A stretch of 64,000 bases of DNA from Phycisphaerales bacterium (GTDB lineage: Bacteria; Planctomycetota; Phycisphaerae; Phycisphaerales; SM1A02), in contig JAJDDB010000009.1 in the NCBI GenBank assembly GCA_029260575.1, positions 1-64,000 on the forward strand, in the 5' to 3' direction. Below are positions 17,897 to 25,974 of this stretch, in pieces (the first letter of the stretch is position 1; each line of letters opens with the position of its first letter). The notes below the pieces were generated by a model. It searched no databases, was not told where the DNA came from, and saw only the letters and a list, made by a program, of their open reading frames with translations. A program made the position numbers and the translations under genes.

Positions 17897-18322
17897 GATA
17901 TGGCGAAAGCCAAACAGCCAAACAGCCAAACAGCCAAACAGCCAAACAGCCAAACAGCCAAACAGCCAAACAGCCAAACAGCCAAACAGCCAAACAGCCA
18001 AACAGCCAAACAGCCAAACATTTGTGCTGGGGGTTTGTGATGCGATGTAGGTTTGTGCTGTTGTTGGTGTGGATGTGAAACTGACAAACGATGAATCGCG
18101 CGGACAGCTTGCAGAGGCAACCGGTGTACTGTTCCGATTCGCAATTACGGAGAAGGAGATTGAGGAGACGGAGGAGAGTCTCGGAGGTCCGTTTGCGCAA
18201 CGATGGCCGGGTGTATACTTCCAGTTGCGCGAGGTTGATTCTGATAGGTCGGCAACTGCGCATGTAATCGAGCAATGAACAACACTTCGTTTGTTTTGCG
18301 AAGCGCCAGTTGTGTAACGGGG
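17897..18322. other. Gap with octamer repeat and no supported gene
   Basis: The first third is the tandem octamer array. After it, a 69-residue frame at 18069-18278 (EKEIEETEESLGG in the middle) and a 12-codon frame starting near 18040 (MRCRFVLLLVWM) are open, but neither has a convincing ribosome-binding site or family. The short hydrophobic start next to a longer frame in another phase could be the remains of a frameshifted secreted-protein gene. Confidence 0.4.
17908..18019. repeat. Tandem octamer array, 14 perfect AGCCAAAC copies
   Basis: The 8-bp unit AGCCAAAC is repeated exactly 14 times without a mismatch (112 bp). The unit length is not a multiple of three, so each strand reads through in every frame with a 24-bp period and yields long spurious frames. 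The perfect identity indicates recent or continuing slippage. It sits immediately downstream of the cyclophilin gene and upstream of the end of the HAF/dockerin gene. Confidence 0.97.
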
Positions 18323-19573
18323 TCACGGAATCGGACATGTGCCCCAGTTTTCGAGCAGCGCGAGCAGATCGAAGACATTCACTTGCCCATCGGGCGGGCC
18401 GGCTGCTGCGTCGGTGAAGTCTGCCGGGCAATTGACGCATGCGCCCCATGTCTGCAGAAGTTCAAGCAGGTCGAACACATTGACAACGTTGTTGTCATCG
18501 ACATCGCCTGCGGCGCAGAACGGTGGCAGTTGCAATATCCATGCTTCGAAATCACCGTTCGGATTGGTGCCGTTGCCTGCGATGACGCGGCCGTTGTCGG
18601 AAATTGCTTCAGCGCCGAGAAGCGTCCAACCGGTGAGATCGAGGCCGTAGATGTTTGTTGCAAGCTGTTGCACCGAGCGCATGCCGCGCGTTTCGTCCCA
18701 GATCATTGCGCCGTGGCGGTCTGACAGGCCGACGATGAACGCGCCATCGCCGGAAACATCGTGGGCGTGGCTATCAGTAACTGCGCCGCGCTCGGCGAGT
18801 TCAAGATTGACCAGTCCGGTGTTGGTTGTCCATAGAAATGCATCCTGGCCGACGTCGCCGATGGCATCGCCGACAATTGTGGAGCCATCTGCGGAGATCG
18901 CCAGAGCGAGTCCGTAATGCAGGCCGCCGGGAATATCACCGAGGGCAACCATGCCGTTGAGTTTGGTCCAGTGCGTTGGCTCGACATCGGGTGATTCCAT
19001 AAAGCTCTGGCCGCTGAAGGTTGAGCCATCGTGATCAGCATCGAAAAAGAACGCGTCGATGATTGTTGAGCCGAGCGCGCCGAAGGTGGTCCAATCGTCA
19101 AGTGCATTCCAGGTTGCTGCTTCGTTGCCGTTGGTTGTTGCGCAGAATCCGACGACTGTCGCGCCATTGCCGGAGATTCCGAGCGCTGCGCAGTCGCCGA
19201 TGGATTGCATTCCTGTTGCCTGTGTCCAACGAAATGCGTCGCCGCTTCGACCGACGATTACTGCTCCATCAAACGACACCGCGTTGGCAATACCGTTTTC
19301 TGTATCGGTGCCAATGTGCCCAAGCGCTGTTATGCCGATAGATTGGCGCCATCGGTATGCGCGCAGATCGCCTTGTGCGTTGTCGTTTGCGGCGCTCCAC
19401 CCGACGACGGTAGTTCCATCGCCGGAGATTGCGGAGACGCTGCTTTGGAATGCGCCGCCGTCAAGATCGCCAATTGGCAGAAACGTTGCTGATCCGCCTG
19501 CAACAGTGGCGCCGAAGTACAACGACACGCCAGCAATTGCACTTCGAATGTACGGATTCCGCAACGTGTTCAT
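18323..19573 (-). CDS. Secreted HAF-repeat protein with tandem GC-type dockerin
   Basis: The 416-residue protein has a signal peptide and a beta-propeller-like region of HAF-type repeats (ALGHIGTDTENGIANAVSFDG, then ISADGSTIVGDAIGD and further copies of the S-x-DG-x-x-IVG pattern). The C-terminus holds two dockerin-like EF-hand units, GDVDDNNVVNVFDLLELLQTWG and PDGQVNVFDLLALLENWG, each followed by Cys. This tail is common on exported proteins of Phycisphaerae and related planctomycetes. The ATG at 19573 follows GGAGGG, so I prefer it to the upstream frame. The cell-surface role and any binding partner are unknown. Confidence 0.85.
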   Translation of the reverse strand: MNTLRNPYIRSAIAGVSLYFGATVAGGSATFLPIGDLDGGAFQSSVSAISGDGTTVVGWSAANDNAQGDLRAYRWRQSIGITALGHIGTDTENGIANAVSFDGAVIVGRSGDAFRWTQATGMQSIGDCAALGISGNGATVVGFCATTNGNEAATWNALDDWTTFGALGSTIIDAFFFDADHDGSTFSGQSFMESPDVEPTHWTKLNGMVALGDIPGGLHYGLALAISADGSTIVGDAIGDVGQDAFLWTTNTGLVNLELAERGAVTDSHAHDVSGDGAFIVGLSDRHGAMIWDETRGMRSVQQLATNIYGLDLTGWTLLGAEAISDNGRVIAGNGTNPNGDFEAWILQLPPFCAAGDVDDNNVVNVFDLLELLQTWGACVNCPADFTDAAAGPPDGQVNVFDLLALLENWGTCPIP

Positions 19574-19719
19574 AGCAGGCCCTCCGCAGGTTGGCGACAC
19601 TGTGTACAGGTACATGTTGGCGGAGACAGCCCGGATTGCAACGATTGATTCTCAGACGTTGCTTGAACGCCCGGGAATGTTTCTCGAACTAGCCTGAATT
19701 CACAGTTCGAGAAGGATTT

Positions 19720-19740
19720 GCCGAGACCGGCAGTTTTTCT
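19720..19740 (+). terminator. Small terminator-like hairpin before the structured RNA region
   Basis: TGCCG and CGGCA form a 5-bp stem with an AGAC loop, followed by GTTTTTC. It faces right, although no plus-strand gene precedes it. It may end antisense transcription from the HAF gene region. Confidence 0.45.
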
Positions 19741-19999
19741 ATTGCGTTGGGGCCGGTCGAGGCGATAATTCCTGCATCGCGGAATGCGACCCCCAAACCA
19801 GGAGCGAACCTCCTGCCGGGCGGGGCAAGCTGCTCGCGACGACTGCTGCCTGCCGTGCCGATCTGATTACCTCGTGGCGCGGATGAAACGGGTTGCGGGC
19901 GATGAGCCCTCGGGGACGCTCGAGGGGTAAAGGAGCCCGGCGGCGAGTGCTGTCACGCTCGCGACGGCTGGGGAGACCCTTAGCGAAGGAGGTGATTCT

Positions 20000-20038
20000 G
20001 TGAACCATTGTGACTGTATAAGTGGGCTGCACTATTGA
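20000..20038 (+). CDS. Possible 12-residue peptide behind an extended Shine-Dalgarno
   Basis: GTG at 20000 starts a 12-codon frame (product MNHCDCISGLHY). The upstream AAGGAGGTGAT matches 11 bases of the complement of the 16S rRNA 3' end, with 7 nt between GGAGG and the start. The frame ends inside the 5' arm of the nested hairpin at 20024-20075, so ribosome passage would open that hairpin. Whether it is translated is unknown; the SD-like element may have another role within the RNA. Confidence 0.3.
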   Translation: MNHCDCISGLHY

Positions 20039-20097
20039 CCCGTGCTCCCGACGGGACTGCACGGTATTGCAGCCCTACCAAGTTCAAGAACGAACGG

Positions 20098-20133
20098 CCC
20101 GGCGATTCCCGAAAGGAGTCGCCGGGTTTTTTT
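20098..20133 (+). terminator. Intrinsic terminator of the candidate ncRNA
   Basis: CCCGGCGA pairs with TCGCCGGG, extended inward by TCC/GGA, and is followed by seven T residues (20127-20133). It is one of the two clearest rho-independent terminators in the window and faces right, against the convergent pilT. Confidence 0.9.
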
Positions 20134-20219
20134 CATTTGGTGAGTGCTAAGAAAGACATCGACTCCCGTTGGTCGTCGATAGGCCCACTGAAGTGGGCCC
20201 TGCCGTCGGGACGAGGATT

Positions 20220-21332
20220 TCAACCCTTGACGCGCTGGACGAGTGTGTCGGCCTTGACTTCGATACCGCGGACTTTGCTGCGCAGGGCATCGCGGTTGGG
20301 GGCGAAACGCTCAGCGACTTTCAGATCGACCCATTCTTCATTGACGAGGCGCGCGAGGCTTGATGTAAAGCTGTGCATGCCTTCATGTTCACTACCGCCG
20401 ATGACTGCGGGCAGGTCGTCGTCTTCGCCATCGCGGATTTTTTCAGCGACGGTGCTGTTGACGAGCAGCACTTCCGTTGCGGGGACACGCTTCACATCCT
20501 TGCGGACGGTCGGCAGAAGTTTCTGTGCCATGACCGCGCGCAAGCCGGAAGCCAGACCTGAGCGGATGAATGGATGATCCTTGGATTCAAAGAACTCAAG
20601 GATTCTGTTGAATGCCTGCATCGTGTCTGCAGTGTGCAGCGTGCAGAACACGAGGTGACCGGTTTCTGCTGCCTGGATGCCAGCAAGCATGGTGACGCGA
20701 TCGCGCAGCTCGCCGATCATGATGACATCAGGGTCCTGGCGCACCGCAGAGCGCAGCGCCGTCGGGAAATCGGGTACATCGATACCTATTTCGCGTTGAC
20801 TGAGATACGACTGCTTCGGTCGGAAGAGATACTCAACCGGGTCTTCGATGGTGATGATGTTTGTCGGTCGGGTCTCATTGATGTGATCGACCATCGCTGC
20901 AAGCGTTGAACTCTTGCCGCTGCCGGTTACACCGCAGACGATCACCATGCCTTCGTGCGTGCGTTCGGTCAATTCCTCATACACAGGCGGAAGGTTGAGC
21001 GAGGAGAAGTCGGGGATTTCAGGATTCACTCGTCGAATTGCTGCGTGCAGTGCATGGCCCGCGTGGAAGACGCTGCATCGAAAGCGCTCTTCGCCAATGT
21101 GGTGCGAAAAATCAACGCCGCCTTTTGCTTCGAGCTCATTACGAATGTGATCGGGAATGATCGGCGCGAGTAACTGCTTGGTATCGTCAGCGTTGAGTTC
21201 TGCGGAATCGATTCGGCACAGCCGCTCTGCCACGCGGAGCACCGGCGGCGAACCGGTCTTGATGTGCAGGTCAGATGCTTCGACCTCTTTCATCTTCAGT
21301 AACAGTCGTTGAATCGTAAGAGCACCGAGCAT
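20220..21332 (-). CDS. pilT: Type IV pilus retraction ATPase PilT
   Basis: This 370-residue secretion ATPase has the PilT N-terminal domain (SDLHIKTGSPPVLRV), Walker A GVTGSGKSS with Lys140, Asp box IITIEDPVEYLF, Walker B DPDVIMIGELRD and His box TGHLVFCTLHT. It would power pilus retraction and twitching or DNA uptake from the cytoplasmic side. The ATG at 21332 is preceded by GGGAGG. No other pilus genes are next to it; the PilZ protein near the right end is a possible functional partner. PilT-like PilU cannot be fully excluded. Confidence 0.92.
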   Translation of the reverse strand: MLGALTIQRLLLKMKEVEASDLHIKTGSPPVLRVAERLCRIDSAELNADDTKQLLAPIIPDHIRNELEAKGGVDFSHHIGEERFRCSVFHAGHALHAAIRRVNPEIPDFSSLNLPPVYEELTERTHEGMVIVCGVTGSGKSSTLAAMVDHINETRPTNIITIEDPVEYLFRPKQSYLSQREIGIDVPDFPTALRSAVRQDPDVIMIGELRDRVTMLAGIQAAETGHLVFCTLHTADTMQAFNRILEFFESKDHPFIRSGLASGLRAVMAQKLLPTVRKDVKRVPATEVLLVNSTVAEKIRDGEDDDLPAVIGGSEHEGMHSFTSSLARLVNEEWVDLKVAERFAPNRDALRSKVRGIEVKADTLVQRVKG

Positions 21333-21410
21333 GCGAACCTCCCTGCATGTGTGTGGACTGGTGTGAGCAGTATACGAGACGCCAACCGAACCTCCGTGAC
21401 TCGTTACAGT

Positions 21411-23093
21411 ATGACCGCTATGGGATCATCCGCACCAGACAATTCCGCAGCGTCCCCGTTGGGCAGCGACCTTCGCGCCGCGACCGAAGAGTTTATTGCT
21501 CAGGCAGCACAAATACGGGCCGGCGGCGGCGAACGAGGTATTGAACGCCAGCATCGGCACGGCAGACTGACCGCACGGGAGCGCTTGGATCAGCTGTTTG
21601 ACGGCGGCGCCCCGCAGTCCGAGTGCGGTCTGTTCGCAGCTTGGAATATGTACCAGGAGTATGGCGGAGCGCCCTCGGCGGGCGTGGTCACGACGATCGG
21701 TTCGGTTGGCGGCAAGCTGTGCATGGTTGTTGCCAACGATGCTACGGTGAAGGCCGGCGCGTTTTTTCCCATGACGTGCAAGAAGATCATCCGTGCGCAA
21801 ATGATTGCAGAACGTGCGTACTTGCCGCTGCTGTATCTGGTGGATTCCGCTGGTGTCTTCTTGCCGCTGCAGGAAGATGTCTTTCCAGATACAGATGACT
21901 TCGGGCGGATTTTCCGCAACAACGCGGTGATCAGCGCCAAGGGGATTCCCCAGATCGCTGCAATCATGGGCAATTGTGTGGCAGGCGGCGGCTACCTGCC
22001 TGTGCTGTGCGATACGTTGCTGATGACAGATGGCAGCGGGTTGTATCTTGCGGGTCCTGCGCTTGTGAAGGCAGCGATCGGCCAGGACGTCGACAACGAA
22101 GAACTCGGCGGCGCGACAATGCATGCAGAGATCAGCGGCACGATTGACTTTCGTGAACCGGATGATGAATCATGTCTGAATCGTTTGCAGTCGATCATGC
22201 ACGCAAATCAGGCGACGACGCCGATCGGCGACCCGCCGTTCCAGGCTGTTGCGCCGCAGCGCGATCCGAATGATGTGTATGACATCTTCAGCAGCAAGCC
22301 GACCGAGCAGTATGACACGATTGAGTTGCTGCGCTGTGTTGTTGATGAAGAGAGCTGGAATGAATACAAAGCTGAGTTCGGCAAGTCGCTTGTGTGTGCA
22401 TTTGCGCGCATCGGCGGTTGGCCGTGCGGAATTGTCGCCAATCAGCGTGCGATGACGCGCAAGAAGATGCCCGGTGGCAAGGCAGGGCCGAGCACTTCTG
22501 TGAACATGCCTGCGGTGATTTATGACGATTCTGCGGATAAGACTGCGCGATTCATTATGGATTGCAATCAAAAGCACCTGCCGATTGTGTTCATGCATGA
22601 CACGACCGGGTTCATGGTTGGGCGTGATAGTGAACAGGCGGGCATCATTCGCAGCGGCGCGAAGATGGTCAACGCAATGAGCAACTGCATCGTGCCGAAG
22701 ATCGCTTTGATCGTGGGCGGCAGTTACGGCGCGGGCAATTACGCAATGTGCGGCCGCGCGTTTGATCCGCTGTTGACGCTTGCCTGGCCGGGTGCGAAGT
22801 GTTCAGTCATGGGCGCAGCACAGGCAGCGAATACGCTACTCACGATTGATCTTGCAGCCCGCAAACGTGCCGGCGAGGAGCCGGATGAGCAGGAACGCAA
22901 AGAGTTGCTCGCAGCCATCACTGCCAGCTACAGCGAGCAGCAGGATATTCGGTATGGAGCAGCGCGCGGCTGGGTGGACCGCATCATTGAGCCGGGCAAG
23001 ACGCGCGACGAGTTGGTGATGAGCCTGCAGATTGCGAGCACATATCCGCTGCCGCCGCAGGGTGCATTCAAGACCGGCGTGTTGCAGGTGTGA
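21411..23093 (+). CDS. Acyl-CoA carboxylase beta (carboxyltransferase) subunit
   Basis: The 560-residue protein has both crotonase-like halves of the carboxyltransferase. The N-terminal half has GRLTARERLDQLFD and the acyl-CoA site around NCVAGGGYLPVLCD; the C-terminal half has MPGGKAGPSTS, DTTGFMVGRDSEQAG and GGSYGAGNYAMCGRAFDP. The pattern is closest to the methylcrotonyl-CoA/geranyl-CoA/propionyl-CoA carboxylase group. It needs a biotin carboxylase/carrier alpha subunit, which is not in the window. It is divergent from pilT. The ATGs at 21411 and 21420 are both possible. It may belong to the same branched-chain acyl-CoA metabolism as the mutase at 35831. The exact acyl-CoA cannot be assigned. 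Confidence 0.9.
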   Translation: MTAMGSSAPDNSAASPLGSDLRAATEEFIAQAAQIRAGGGERGIERQHRHGRLTARERLDQLFDGGAPQSECGLFAAWNMYQEYGGAPSAGVVTTIGSVGGKLCMVVANDATVKAGAFFPMTCKKIIRAQMIAERAYLPLLYLVDSAGVFLPLQEDVFPDTDDFGRIFRNNAVISAKGIPQIAAIMGNCVAGGGYLPVLCDTLLMTDGSGLYLAGPALVKAAIGQDVDNEELGGATMHAEISGTIDFREPDDESCLNRLQSIMHANQATTPIGDPPFQAVAPQRDPNDVYDIFSSKPTEQYDTIELLRCVVDEESWNEYKAEFGKSLVCAFARIGGWPCGIVANQRAMTRKKMPGGKAGPSTSVNMPAVIYDDSADKTARFIMDCNQKHLPIVFMHDTTGFMVGRDSEQAGIIRSGAKMVNAMSNCIVPKIALIVGGSYGAGNYAMCGRAFDPLLTLAWPGAKCSVMGAAQAANTLLTIDLAARKRAGEEPDEQERKELLAAITASYSEQQDIRYGAARGWVDRIIEPGKTRDELVMSLQIASTYPLPPQGAFKTGVLQV

Positions 23094-23135
23094 TTCGCTT
23101 TGCTGCGCACTCGTTGTTGTAATTTGATCACTGAT

Positions 23136-24860
23136 TCACAATTGCTCGGGAGTGCTGCGCCGAGCCGGCTGCATCAGGATTGTTACATCATGGCGTGCAT
23201 TGCGGTGCCAGGTTCCGACGATGTTCAATCGCGCGAGGCTTGATGTGAATTCCAAGTCAAAGGCAGATCGGTCGTCCTGATTGACGAGCACGACAATCGG
23301 GCGCAGCGCATCATCGAGTAGTGCTGCTGCATCGGTCCCTGGTCGCAGCCGATACACCTCGCGATCGTTGTAGAAGCTCAACGTAGGATCGGTGAACCCG
23401 TATGTCAGAATGATTGGATGCGGCGTACCGGTGACGTCGAACAGGCGCTGCATCAGGTTGACGGGATTATTGTCTTCCAACAATGCATCTTCGAGTTCGA
23501 ACATGCTCCACCAACTCAGGATGGACGCGCACCACACGACGGCGAGGCCGAGCGACCGGAGACCTGGCCGAGGCGTCCACAATCTCCACAGCCAGATGCA
23601 CGCAGCACAGGTCAGCGCCAATGGCAAGACATACACGAGCAGTTCAACCTTGAACCACGCGGTACCTGCGACTGCCACTACGAGAATGCCGATGATGCAG
23701 ATCGTCAGAGTGATGCGCACATCCGGCAGCCGTTTGAATCCATCTGGTGTACGGTTTCTGCAACGTATCCATTGCTCGAGCATCATGCCTGTCAGCAGGG
23801 CCAACGGCGCGCATATGGGAAGCAGGTAGCTCGGCAATTTCCCGGCCATGAGTGAAAAACCAATGAGAGGGACCACAATCGAAATCGCCAACAGCCCGAC
23901 AAGTGAACCACGACGTAGCTCAGACCAAGCTCGCGAAATTCGCACGTTCCAGCCGGGCACGACGAGCATAGCCGTGGCGGGGAACAGCCCCGCGAGAAAC
24001 AACGGAATGTAGAACCACCAGGGTTGTACGTGGTCGCCCGCGCCGGTCGCGCGATCAAGCATCTCGTGTTTCCAGATGTCTATCGCATCAGGATGCAGCG
24101 CAATCGTGAAACCGACCCAAACAGCAAGCGGAAGCAGCGCCGCCACTACGCCGCGAATGAGTCGGAGGTGTCTGAGTTCCCGCCATCGGCCGGCGAAGGC
24201 AAGCCAGAGCGCAATGAGCCCCAGCGGCACCAGAGCAAGCGGACCCTTGGTGATGAGTCCCGTGCCGATAGCAAGCCACATCAGCCACGCCCACTGTGCT
24301 TTTCGGGTGTCGATTGCGAGATAGCCGCATACCAGTGCGCCCAGCCAGGACGCATTGAGCAGTGCATCCGTAGTCGCCATGCGCGACGTCAGGATGAACA
24401 ACGGCATCAACGATAACGTTCCCACAGCCAGCGCTGTTGTTCGGGCGCCCACACGCCGGCGCGCGAACCCTGTCAGGATCAGAATGGATGCGGTTCCGGC
24501 AAGCAGTGACGGCAATCGCACCGCAAGTTCGGTTCGGCCGAGCACCTTAATGCTCAGCGCGATTGCCCAATACTCCAGCGGCGGTTTTGTCAGATGCACG
24601 TGTTCCTCAAACACGGGCGTCAGCCATGAACCGCCTTCCACCATATGCAGACCGACAACACCGTACCGCCCCTCGTCGGGCGAATACAACGGGTGATCTC
24701 CCGCACTGAGCCAGAGCACAATGATGCACACTGTCGTTACGAATCGCGAGATGCTGATCGCAGCGCTGGATGCATCACTGTGCGAAGACGCAGTGCCTAC
24801 AGCAGTAGATTCAAGTTCGCTACTTGCTGTCAGCTGGGTGTGAAGTGCAAGGCCAGTCAT
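23136..24860 (-). CDS. GT39-family (ArnT/PMT-like) membrane glycosyltransferase
   Basis: The 574-residue protein has about a dozen membrane segments and the family signature in the first periplasmic loop: YSPDEGRY with the catalytic Asp-Glu, then HLTKPPLEYWAIAL, followed by RLPSLLAGTASI. Such enzymes transfer a sugar from a polyprenyl phosphate to lipid A, protein or glycan on the outer face of the cytoplasmic membrane. The ATG at 24860 is preferred over the GTG at 24902. The C-terminal soluble domain of about 110 residues (FTDPTLSFYNDREVYRL) fits this group. Confidence 0.88.
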   Translation of the reverse strand: MTGLALHTQLTASSELESTAVGTASSHSDASSAAISISRFVTTVCIIVLWLSAGDHPLYSPDEGRYGVVGLHMVEGGSWLTPVFEEHVHLTKPPLEYWAIALSIKVLGRTELAVRLPSLLAGTASILILTGFARRRVGARTTALAVGTLSLMPLFILTSRMATTDALLNASWLGALVCGYLAIDTRKAQWAWLMWLAIGTGLITKGPLALVPLGLIALWLAFAGRWRELRHLRLIRGVVAALLPLAVWVGFTIALHPDAIDIWKHEMLDRATGAGDHVQPWWFYIPLFLAGLFPATAMLVVPGWNVRISRAWSELRRGSLVGLLAISIVVPLIGFSLMAGKLPSYLLPICAPLALLTGMMLEQWIRCRNRTPDGFKRLPDVRITLTICIIGILVVAVAGTAWFKVELLVYVLPLALTCAACIWLWRLWTPRPGLRSLGLAVVWCASILSWWSMFELEDALLEDNNPVNLMQRLFDVTGTPHPIILTYGFTDPTLSFYNDREVYRLRPGTDAAALLDDALRPIVVLVNQDDRSAFDLEFTSSLARLNIVGTWHRNARHDVTILMQPARRSTPEQL

Positions 24861-24953
24861 TGGAACGCAATTCCCGGTTGGGTGGTTCGCAATGGTAGCC
24901 ACTCGGGCGCGTGAAGTGAGAGTGCCAGATGAAATGAGAGACGTGCGGTCATG

Positions 24954-24994
24954 CTCCGGTCATGTGCAAATGACTACGTCTGAACTGACCGGAG
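24954..24994. repeat. Inverted repeat between the GT39 and PEP-CTERM genes
   Basis: CTCCGGTCA (24954-24962) and TGACCGGAG (24986-24994) are a perfect 9-bp inverted repeat with a 23-nt spacer. No T-run follows on either strand. It could be an operator, a Rho-type stop or a hairpin protecting the upstream mRNA end. Confidence 0.6.
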
Positions 24995-25028
24995 TGTCGA
25001 CGCTCATCTCTGGGCGGGATTATCTATA

Positions 25029-25778
25029 TCACAGTCGTCGCCGACGTGATCGAATCGCTCCCAGCGCCAAGAGCGCAAGTGCGCTCGGTGCGGGGATTGT
25101 CGTGTACTCGATCGTCAGTGATGGCCGGAATGTGGATTCGGAGTTTTCGCGGCTTGCGAATTGGATAGCGGTTGAGCCGAGGGTTTCATCACCGAGCAGC
25201 GCCCAGCCATAGTTCGAACCGGGATTGTCGAGCCAAAGCTGCGCATCGGCGAGCATACCTGGCGTTGAAGTCCACGTGGCAAAGCCGGGGCCGGTGATGA
25301 GTGCACTGCCGCTGGGGCCGGCGCTGAAGTCACCGCCGGGAGTCGTCCAGAGCGAACCGGGTGAAAATGTATGTATCCACGTCGCATCGCCAGCCAATGC
25401 ACCGTCGCCGCTGCCTTCCTCGCCGCCTGCATCGCTTGCGCCTTCGCCCCAGTCCGCAAGCAAGCGGTGTAGGTCCACGGTGTTTGCGTAATTGCCCTGC
25501 CCTGCGTGCAGAGTCAGATCGACGCTGGTGATTGTCGCGCCTGCGGGTACTGATGCAGCGACATCAAAGTAGATGAGTCCACGGCGAATGCTGCCCGGAG
25601 CATTCGTGCCGGCAAAGAAGAACTGCCCGGAACCGTTGCTCAGCGAACCGCCGAGGTCTTCATACAGAGTGTTGTCACGATCTGAACCGATCGTCGCCGA
25701 GCCGGCGTGTACCGCCTGCGTAGCAGTTCCAATGACAAGCAGAGCCATTGACAGCATTCCTGCACCGATCGACTTCAT
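25029..25778 (-). CDS. Secreted DNRLRE-type protein with PEP-CTERM sorting signal
   Basis: The 249-residue protein has a signal peptide ending near AVHAG and a DNRLRE-like beta domain (TIGSDRDNTLYEDLGG, RRGLIYFDV, SVDLTLHAGQ). The C-terminus ends with a PEP-CTERM-type tail: PAPSALALLALGA followed by RSRRRRL. Such tails are cut by exosortase and anchor proteins in the surface or extracellular matrix. The ATG at 25778 has a GGAGG ribosome-binding site. The function of the domain is unknown. The P-A-P start of the motif differs from the canonical PEP, as in other planctomycetes. Confidence 0.85.
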   Translation of the reverse strand: MKSIGAGMLSMALLVIGTATQAVHAGSATIGSDRDNTLYEDLGGSLSNGSGQFFFAGTNAPGSIRRGLIYFDVAASVPAGATITSVDLTLHAGQGNYANTVDLHRLLADWGEGASDAGGEEGSGDGALAGDATWIHTFSPGSLWTTPGGDFSAGPSGSALITGPGFATWTSTPGMLADAQLWLDNPGSNYGWALLGDETLGSTAIQFASRENSESTFRPSLTIEYTTIPAPSALALLALGAIRSRRRRL

Positions 25779-25974
25779 CCTTTCGCCTCCGTTTCGTTCG
25801 CTCCCACACGAGACAGGCAAGGGTACCGCAAGAATGGCATTGACTCACACGGAAAATGTGCGATTGCTGCACAGTTTGGTCGAATCAGCACATTTTTGGA
25901 CCGATAATCAGGCAGGTGCGGCGACGATTGGTCTCGGCTGGCCACTTGTAGGCAACACTGCTAGCTTCCAGTTT

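Larger units (their letters stand above)
19745..20133 (+). ncRNA. Candidate structured non-coding RNA, class not recognised
   Basis: This stretch has no supported protein gene but a dense set of perfect stems on the plus strand: TTGGGG/CCCCAA (19747-19796), CAGGAG/CTCCTG (19799-19815), CCCTCG/CGAGGG, GCGAG/CTCGC, and a nested hairpin GGGCTGCA/TGCAGCCC with inner CCGTGC/GCACGG and TCCC/GGGA (20024-20075). It ends in a strong intrinsic terminator. I compared it by eye with RNase P RNA, tmRNA, SRP RNA, 6S and cobalamin riboswitches and found none of their conserved cores. Near the 3' part lies AAGGAGGTGATT (19986-19997), an extended Shine-Dalgarno sequence followed by a 12-codon frame. The neighbouring pilT is on the other strand, so it is not a leader of that gene. 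Confidence 0.5.

Noticed and set aside
17908-18019. CRISPR array
   Set aside because: The unit is 8 bp with no spacers and no cas genes are nearby.
18069-18278. 69-residue protein gene
   Set aside because: No ribosome-binding site, no recognisable family and a low-complexity acidic middle; kept only as part of the gap description.
17291-18449. Long minus-strand frames with a CLAVWLFG repeat
   Set aside because: They arise because an 8-bp repeat leaves every frame open; they overlap the cyclophilin gene and have no ribosome-binding site or family.
20000-20038. Attenuator leader peptide of pilT
   Set aside because: pilT is on the opposite strand and the region ends in a terminator, so there is no downstream gene to attenuate.
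19745-20133. RNase P RNA or tmRNA
   Set aside because: The conserved GAGGAAAGUCC and ACAGAA elements of RNase P and the tRNA-like ends and tag frame of tmRNA were not found.
25573-25974. N-terminal extension of the short-chain dehydrogenase
   Set aside because: The extension lies opposite the PEP-CTERM gene and has no SDR features; the family start is near 25975.
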